Shown: positions 6,063-10,476 of the stretch, piece by piece | How the letters are laid out: each line of letters starts with the position of its first letter | Position numbering within the stretch: the first letter of the stretch is position 1 | Assembly (NCBI GenBank): GCA_015222065.1 | Contig: JADFUQ010000276.1 | Span: 1 to 10,476 of the forward strand | Source: Bacteroidota bacterium | GTDB taxonomy: Bacteria; Bacteroidota; Bacteroidia; Bacteroidales; VadinHA17 | Direction of reading: 5' to 3' | DNA length: 10,476 nt | Notes under the pieces: model-generated | The model's database searches: none | What the model was told of the DNA's origin: nothing | Seen by the model: the letters and a program-made list of their open reading frames with translations, nothing else | Translations under genes and position numbers: made by a program

Positions 6063-9000
6063 ATGTACAAAATTCCATCCCATATCCATAAGTTTGCAAT
6101 AGGGTTAACACTTTTTGGAATAGTTTCTTTATCCCTTTCAGCCCAGTCAACAGAACAGTTGAGATTGACACAAAAAGTTGACAGGAAGCTTGAAAATTGG
6201 AATTCCTGTTTTAAGGAATGGCAACATCTGGGAGAAATAACCATTGATTCTGTCTCTGTTCTGCCTCAGCAACTCCTTGTACAGCTGTTTTTTAACAAGA
6301 CACTATCCTATATTCCTGTTAGGGAGAAAGACTATAGGGAGGTAGTTCAGTCATTAAAAGATCAACTGGGATGGCGCTTTCGTAAATACAATATTCAATT
6401 AAATACTGATGGTCAACTGTTCCAAAATTTGATCCCTAATTATTTTAAAAAAGAATTGGCTGTCGATTCTTCCAGATTATCCAGGGAAAAGAGAAGACCC
6501 GTTCCTTTGATAAGAGAAATTGGGGAATTTGAACCTGAATATGGCTTGTATAACAGAAATATTGCTTTATGGCCAAGTCATGGTTATTATTATGAATCGA
6601 AATTAGATCGTTGGGAATGGCAACGCGCCCGGCTGCATACTACTGTGGAAGATATATTCCCCATGACATTTGTATTGCCTTATATCGTTCCTATGCTTGA
6701 AAATGCAGGAGCTACTACGTTTTTACCCCGAGAAAGAGATATACAGACCAGGGAAGTGATAGTTGATAATGATGTGGTAACTGACAACTCTGAAATTATT
6801 GCATATGGGATTAAACCGGATACAATTACAGGTTTTGGATTTGTTTGGAAAGACACTTTAATGTCAGGAGAAAACCCTTTTGCTATGGGTAGTCACCTCA
6901 GGTTCAGAGCATCAAATAGCGATTCTGCGTATCTGAGTTATTTACCTGAAATCCCGGAAGATGGCGATTATGCGGTATATATCAGTTATGCACAGGGTAA
7001 AATGAATGTATCAGATGTGAAATATTCCGTCTATCATACAGGCGGGAAAACTGAATTTTTTCTGAATCAGCAAATGGGAGGCGGAACATGGATTTATCTT
7101 GGGACATTTCATTTTGTAAAAGGTATAAATCCGGATATTGGGTGTGTCAGGGTTTCTACTGAAAGTAAAGAATCCGGGTGGATAACCGGTGATGCAATAA
7201 AATTTGGAGGCGGTATGGGAAATGTAGCCAGGAGACCTTCTGATGAATTGATGCCTAATCAATGGTCATTGAAAAAAGGACAAAACCGGCAATCTGAAGA
7301 TAATCTGAAAACCAATCCCAATGATTTTCGATGGAAGTTAAGTCATAAGCCAAGGTATATGGAGGCAGCCAGGTATTGGCTGCAGTATGCCGGTATGCCT
7401 GACACTTTGGTTTATAACCTTAACAGCGGGAAGAATGATTACAATGATGATTACCAGTCGCGCGGGGAATGGGTGAATTACCTGATGGGAAGCCCTGATG
7501 GACCTACGGATCATCGTGATATAACAGGACTTAAAATTCCTGTGGATCTGTCATTTGCTTTTCATACTGATGCAGGTGTTACGTCTAATGATTCTATTAT
7601 TGGTACGCTGGGTATTTATAGCTCCGTCAGGGATGAGGGAATCTTTCCGGGCGGACAATCGAAAATGACCAGCCGGGACCTTTCGGATATTATTCAATCT
7701 GAGATTGTAAATGACATTCGTATGCTGTTTAATTCCAAATGGACCCGTCGTGGTTTATGGAATAAAGAATATTCCGAAGCATGGAGGGCAAATGTTCCTA
7801 CAATGTTATTAGAATTAATGTCGCACCAGAACCTGGCGGATATGCACTTTGGTCTTGACCCGCGTTTCCGGTTTGCAGTAAGCCGTTCTATTTACAAAGG
7901 TATGCTCAAATTTCTTGCTTACCAGGAAGGACGGGATTATGTGGTACAACCATTGCCGGTTGATAATTTTTCTATCTCTCATATTGGAGATAAAACTATA
8001 CGGCTAAGCTGGAGGCCTGTTATGGATACTCTTGAACCTACTGCAAAACCTGAAAAGTACAAGCTTTACAAACGTGATGGAAATATGGGGTTTGATAATG
8101 GGGTTATTGTTGAAGATACTTCTGTTGTACTAACATTGAATGACTATGGTCGGATTTACAGTTTCAAAGTATCTGCGGTTAACAGTGGAGGTGAGAGCTT
8201 CCCGGGTGAGATCCTTTCGTCGGGATTTATAGAAGGGAGTGATAAAATTGCACTTGTGGTAAATGGCTTTGACCGTGTTTGCGGTCCTGCTATAGTTGAT
8301 AATATTGAAATGGCAGGGATTGGATGGTGGAACGATCAGGGTGTGCCATACAAATATGAATTGGGATATACAGGAGCACCTCATGATTTTGATCGTGAAT
8401 CTCCCTGGTTAGATGATGATAGTCCGGGCTGGGGAGCAAGCTATGGAGATATTGAAGGGAAAATAATTCCCGGAAATAGTTTTGATTTCCCATATATACA
8501 CGGGGAAGCTATTTTGGCAGCCGGATATTCATTTGTGTCAATAAGTGATGAGGTTTTCTCGAATGATACTTACAATCCGGAACCATTTAACTTTGTTGAT
8601 ATAATTTATGGAGAAGAGAAGGGCACATACGCTTTTAAAGATAATTCTATAATTAAGTATAAAGTTTTTGCGCCGGGAGTTCGCCAAAAAATAAAACAGT
8701 GTACTGAATCCGGGGGAAATCTGTTTATTTCGGGTGCTTATATTGCTTCGGATTATATTCTGAGAGGGGATACCCTGGCTAAAAAATTTGCTGAAAATGT
8801 ATTGCACTATTCTTGGCGAACTAACCATGCTGTAAAAAACGGAGAGGTGTATTCCACCGATTATGCCCGGCAAATATTTAATGGTCAATGGACCTTTAAT
8901 ACATCATATAATACTGATATTTATATAGTTGAAGCACCGGATGCCATTGAGCCGTTTGGTAAGGGAGCCATTACTGCCTTTCGTTACGGGGAAAACAAAA

Positions 9001-9137
9001 CAAGCGCCGGGATTTGCTTTAAAGGCGAATATAAAACAGTGGTACTCGGTTTTCCTTTTGAAACGATTATTAAAAAAGATCAACGCATTGACTTTATGAA
9101 ACAGTTAGTTAACTATTTTGAAAATAAAAGTTTTTAG
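6063..9137 (+). CDS. Large secreted N-acetylmuramoyl-L-alanine amidase with golvesin-like insert and FnIII-like and GATase-like regions
   Basis: A 1024-residue protein, exported by a signal peptide (hydrophobic 11-25, likely cleavage after S-L-S-A-Q near 28). Residues 30-150 are an uncharacterised N-terminal region. An Amidase_3-type zinc catalytic domain is split: L-W-P-S-H-G (169-174) supplies His173, T-T-V-E (193-196) supplies Glu196, E-N-A-G-A-T-T-F-L-P-R (213-223) matches the G-x-x-v-x-l-T-R strand, L-S-F-A-F-H-T-D-A-G (496-505) supplies His501, and M-L-L-E-L-M-S (581-587) supplies the catalytic Glu584. Between the second and third ligands lies a golvesin C-terminal-like beta domain (about 240-385, with E-I-P-E-D-G-D-Y-A-V-Y-I-S-Y and G-T-W-I-Y-L-G-T-F). 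A fibronectin III-like region spans about 632-722. The C-terminal 725-1022 looks like a class I glutamine-amidotransferase-like alpha/beta domain (S-G-G-N-L-F-I-S-G-A, V-V-L-G-F-P-F-E). Such proteins are often labelled xanthan lyase; the zinc residues argue for an amidase that removes stem peptides. It is the last gene of the block. Confidence 0.85.
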   Translation: MYKIPSHIHKFAIGLTLFGIVSLSLSAQSTEQLRLTQKVDRKLENWNSCFKEWQHLGEITIDSVSVLPQQLLVQLFFNKTLSYIPVREKDYREVVQSLKDQLGWRFRKYNIQLNTDGQLFQNLIPNYFKKELAVDSSRLSREKRRPVPLIREIGEFEPEYGLYNRNIALWPSHGYYYESKLDRWEWQRARLHTTVEDIFPMTFVLPYIVPMLENAGATTFLPRERDIQTREVIVDNDVVTDNSEIIAYGIKPDTITGFGFVWKDTLMSGENPFAMGSHLRFRASNSDSAYLSYLPEIPEDGDYAVYISYAQGKMNVSDVKYSVYHTGGKTEFFLNQQMGGGTWIYLGTFHFVKGINPDIGCVRVSTESKESGWITGDAIKFGGGMGNVARRPSDELMPNQWSLKKGQNRQSEDNLKTNPNDFRWKLSHKPRYMEAARYWLQYAGMPDTLVYNLNSGKNDYNDDYQSRGEWVNYLMGSPDGPTDHRDITGLKIPVDLSFAFHTDAGVTSNDSIIGTLGIYSSVRDEGIFPGGQSKMTSRDLSDIIQSEIVNDIRMLFNSKWTRRGLWNKEYSEAWRANVPTMLLELMSHQNLADMHFGLDPRFRFAVSRSIYKGMLKFLAYQEGRDYVVQPLPVDNFSISHIGDKTIRLSWRPVMDTLEPTAKPEKYKLYKRDGNMGFDNGVIVEDTSVVLTLNDYGRIYSFKVSAVNSGGESFPGEILSSGFIEGSDKIALVVNGFDRVCGPAIVDNIEMAGIGWWNDQGVPYKYELGYTGAPHDFDRESPWLDDDSPGWGASYGDIEGKIIPGNSFDFPYIHGEAILAAGYSFVSISDEVFSNDTYNPEPFNFVDIIYGEEKGTYAFKDNSIIKYKVFAPGVRQKIKQCTESGGNLFISGAYIASDYILRGDTLAKKFAENVLHYSWRTNHAVKNGEVYSTDYARQIFNGQWTFNTSYNTDIYIVEAPDAIEPFGKGAITAFRYGENKTSAGICFKGEYKTVVLGFPFETIIKKDQRIDFMKQLVNYFENKSF

Positions 9138-9170
9138 CGATTATAAATGAAGGAGTGTCAATATTGGATT

Positions 9171-9196
9171 AATTTCGGGTGTACCATTACGAAATT
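9171..9196. terminator. Candidate hairpin between convergent genes
   Basis: A perfect 7-base inverted repeat, aatttcg (9171-9177) and cgaaatt (9190-9196), flanks a 12-base loop in the 73-base gap between the amidase stop and the end of the convergent TolB-like gene. The location suits a shared terminator. There is no T-run after the stem on either strand and the stem is AT-rich, so intrinsic termination would be weak. Confidence 0.3.
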
Positions 9197-9210
9197 CGCC
9201 CTATTGTTGA

Positions 9211-10164
9211 TTAAAGATCGTTTTTTTCGATCTGATATTCAACAAAAGTAACCTTCCGGCTGTCGGGTGACCAGGAAGGGACATTGATGGTTCCCTGCCC
9301 CCCGAAAAGTTTAATAACAGTTTCCGGTTTGCCTCCCTTTACCGGCATCATCCTTAATTCAACCGGTTTGTTAGCAGGATGCCCATCTACCTCCGGTTCA
9401 TATGAAAGAAACAGTATCCATTTGCCGTCTGGTGAGGGATGGGGAAACCAATCGTTTTTGTTGTCAAATGTTAGCTGTGTCTGCTCTGAACCATTAGTAA
9501 GCATACGCCAAATCTGCATTGTGCCTGTACGTACAGAATTGAAGTAAATATACAAACCGTCAGGTGAATAATCCGGACCATCATCCAGACCGGTAGTTGA
9601 GGTAAGTTGTACTTCCTCACCCATATCGATGGATATAGTATAAACATCATATTCACCATTTCGCTGTGCGCAATAAGCCAAATGTTTACCATCGGGCGAC
9701 CAGCCATGAAGGTATGATGGCCCGTTTTGAGTAATGAGTTGTGGAATACCACCGGTAAGTGGTACAACATAAATTCGTGAATTACCATCCTCTACAGAGT
9801 GATGGCTAATAGCAATATGGCTGCCATCGGGTGATAATACATGGTCATTATTGCAACGGTCGGCAAATCCTGTTTGGATCAAAGCCGGTTTTCCACCGGT
9901 TAATGATATCCTATAGAGTTTTCCATGACTATTAAAGATCAGATATTGCCCGTCCAGAGTCCAGTTAGGTGCTTCAAAATGATCATGTACGGTATAGATG
10001 ATGTCAATTTCTTTGGTGTACACATCAATGGTTTGAAGAATGGAAGTAAGAGGTTGTTGCTGTGACTGGCTTAAAAGAGTTGAATTCCCTATAGCAAAAA
10101 ACATAATAATAAGACTTAGTTTAGTAAAACAGGCTGATAATTGTATCGGGGGAGATGATTTCAT
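9211..10164 (-). CDS. Secreted TolB-like six-bladed beta-propeller (PD40 repeats)
   Basis: A 317-residue protein with a signal peptide (positive start, hydrophobic 15-31, cleavage probably near S-Q-S at 32-34). Six WD40-like PD40 blades follow, each marked by a [S/T]-x-D-[G/S] turn: W-T-L-D-G (68-72), L-S-P-D-G (110-114), W-S-P-D-G (155-159), Y-S-P-D-G (199-203), P-S-P-D-G (243-247) and W-S-P-D-S (298-302). Each is followed by a strand of the form hhhxS and an I-Y/L-Y/I-W-x-x-x-x-x-G-G segment. Such propellers bind proteins or ligands in the periplasm. TolB itself has an extra N-terminal domain and about 430 residues; this protein lacks that domain, so it is not TolB. Similar proteins occur as DPP-family transporters' or sensors' accessory domains, but no hydrolase domain is attached here. 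It is convergent to the wall operon, so a shared function cannot be claimed. Start at 10164 is set by the signal peptide. Confidence 0.85.
   Translation of the reverse strand: MKSSPPIQLSACFTKLSLIIMFFAIGNSTLLSQSQQQPLTSILQTIDVYTKEIDIIYTVHDHFEAPNWTLDGQYLIFNSHGKLYRISLTGGKPALIQTGFADRCNNDHVLSPDGSHIAISHHSVEDGNSRIYVVPLTGGIPQLITQNGPSYLHGWSPDGKHLAYCAQRNGEYDVYTISIDMGEEVQLTSTTGLDDGPDYSPDGLYIYFNSVRTGTMQIWRMLTNGSEQTQLTFDNKNDWFPHPSPDGKWILFLSYEPEVDGHPANKPVELRMMPVKGGKPETVIKLFGGQGTINVPSWSPDSRKVTFVEYQIEKNDL
9215..9233. other. Small hairpin at the 3' end of the TolB-like gene
   Basis: agatcg (9215-9220) and cgatct (9228-9233) form a 6-base perfect stem around a loop of seven T (plus strand). It lies inside the last codons of the minus-strand gene, ending two bases before its stop codon. 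The homopolymer is in the loop rather than after the stem, so it is not a standard terminator; it may help end or protect the transcript. Confidence 0.25.
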
Positions 10165-10336
10165 GCTGGAGCGTTTTTTTATACTTTATCTTCGAAATTT
10201 AATGAAAGTATTCTAATAAGCATATATGGTGGTTGTAAAAAATGGGAAAAAATGACATAACTAATTACGTTATTAATGAACAACAAGTTTGAGTCCACTC
10301 CGAAAAGTCAAAAAAAGAAAATACCTCTAATTCACT
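10165..10336. other. Non-coding upstream region of the TolB-like gene
   Basis: No credible open reading frame lies here on either strand. The stretch should hold the promoter of the minus-strand propeller gene. Read on the minus strand, a TAAATTTC element about 30-37 bases before the ATG (plus-strand 10194-10201) resembles the Bacteroidota -7 element TAnnTTTG with its last base changed, but I see no convincing TTTG at -33. Beyond about 10280 the sequence is low-complexity and purine-rich. Confidence 0.35.
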
Positions 10337-10384
10337 AAGATTCACAAAGGGTTTATTTCCATTGCCTTATCTTTTGTGTATCTT
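10337..10384. repeat. Imperfect inverted repeat, 12 bases
   Basis: aagattcacaaa (10337-10348) is the reverse complement of tttgtgtatctt (10373-10384) apart from one mismatch, with a 24-base spacer. It lies directly before the repeat cluster at the window end and may be part of the same non-coding element. Confidence 0.4.
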
Positions 10385-10476
10385 TGCTTGCCCCCCCGTA
10401 AGGAGGTTTACCCTGTGAAATTGCTTGCCCTGTGTAATCCACGAAGTGGTGCAACGCAATTACACAGGGCGGGCAA
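10384..10476. repeat. Repeat cluster ending in a compact three-helix palindrome, cut by the window edge
   Basis: ttgcttgccc occurs at 10384-10393 and 10421-10430. ccctgtgaaat (10411-10421) is repeated with one change as ccctgtgtaat (10428-10438). The segment 10421-10438 pairs with 10459-10476 over 18 positions: 16 Watson-Crick pairs plus two that are T opposite G, at 10425/10472 and 10426/10471. The 20 bases between are used up exactly by two mini-hairpins: ccac-gaa-gtgg (10439-10449) and tgc-aac-gca (10450-10458). The result is a three-way junction with no unpaired base outside the two triloops. A C-G pair closing a GAA loop is known to make unusually stable DNA mini-hairpins. It may be a REP-like element, the end of a small mobile element, or a structured RNA. 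As the right edge is missing, its full extent is unknown. Confidence 0.7.

Noticed and set aside
8538..8888. 116-codon open frame on the minus strand
   Set aside because: It lies wholly inside the amidase gene, whose plus-strand frame shows clear domains; it has no recognisable motif of its own.
6063..9137. Xanthan lyase
   Set aside because: No polysaccharide lyase 8 features are seen; the resemblance would come only from the golvesin-like region, while His173, Glu196, His501 and Glu584 indicate a zinc amidase.
9284..9547. 87-codon open frame on the plus strand inside the propeller gene
   Set aside because: It is antisense to well-defined PD40 blades and has no signal of its own.
9211..10164. 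TolB of the Tol-Pal system
   Set aside because: The protein has only the propeller and lacks the N-terminal TolB domain, and no tolQRA or pal gene is adjacent.
10395..10410. Shine-Dalgarno site (aaggagg) near the right edge
   Set aside because: No open frame with a plausible start follows it; the downstream sequence folds into the palindrome.
10450..10476. Integron attC site
   Set aside because: The folded palindrome is attC-like in general form, but I cannot find paired RYYYAAC and GTTRRRY core sites, nor an integron cassette context.

Overview
The window is AT-rich, has long leaderless-looking gaps without Shine-Dalgarno motifs, and encodes protein families typical of Bacteroidota: a four helix bundle protein, a golvesin-like amidase, a NamZ/DUF1343 protein and a TolB-like PD40 propeller. 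It is most likely chromosomal DNA of an uncultured or environmental member of that phylum. This assignment rests on protein style and gene content only; no marker gene is present.

Layout: positions 1-287 hold the 3' part of a four helix bundle protein gene. From 420 to 9137 five genes run in the same direction and look like one operon. In order they are a ROK-family sugar kinase-like protein, a SpoIID/LytB-domain protein, an AmpG-like major facilitator permease, a secreted NamZ (GH171, DUF1343) exo-N-acetylmuramidase-like protein, and a 1024-residue secreted zinc amidase with golvesin-like, fibronectin III-like and glutamine-amidotransferase-like regions. A convergent gene (10164 down to 9211) encodes a secreted six-bladed TolB-like propeller. 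The last 312 bases have no gene. They end in a set of short direct and inverted repeats, including a very regular three-helix palindrome cut off by the window edge.

The five-gene block reads as a peptidoglycan turnover and muropeptide salvage module. The amidase would strip stem peptides and the NamZ-like enzyme would trim N-acetylmuramic acid in the periplasm or at the surface. The AmpG-like permease would import the fragments. The SpoIID-like protein, which lacks a visible export signal, and the ROK protein could then process the sugars in the cytoplasm. Each activity comes from family knowledge; the pathway as a whole is inference.

The points most worth a second look are: (1) an insertion of about 130 residues in the AmpG-like permease, placed in the predicted periplasmic loop between helices 5 and 6 and resembling a Calx-beta-type sandwich; (2) a SpoIID-type protein without a signal peptide; (3) a NamZ-like enzyme whose usual EGTN/SEGRGT loop appears replaced; (4) short tandem repeats of period 7 to 9, each with a different unit, in four gaps (upstream of the block and three inside it), one of which supplies the stop codon and C-terminus of the permease; (5) the compact palindrome at the right end.
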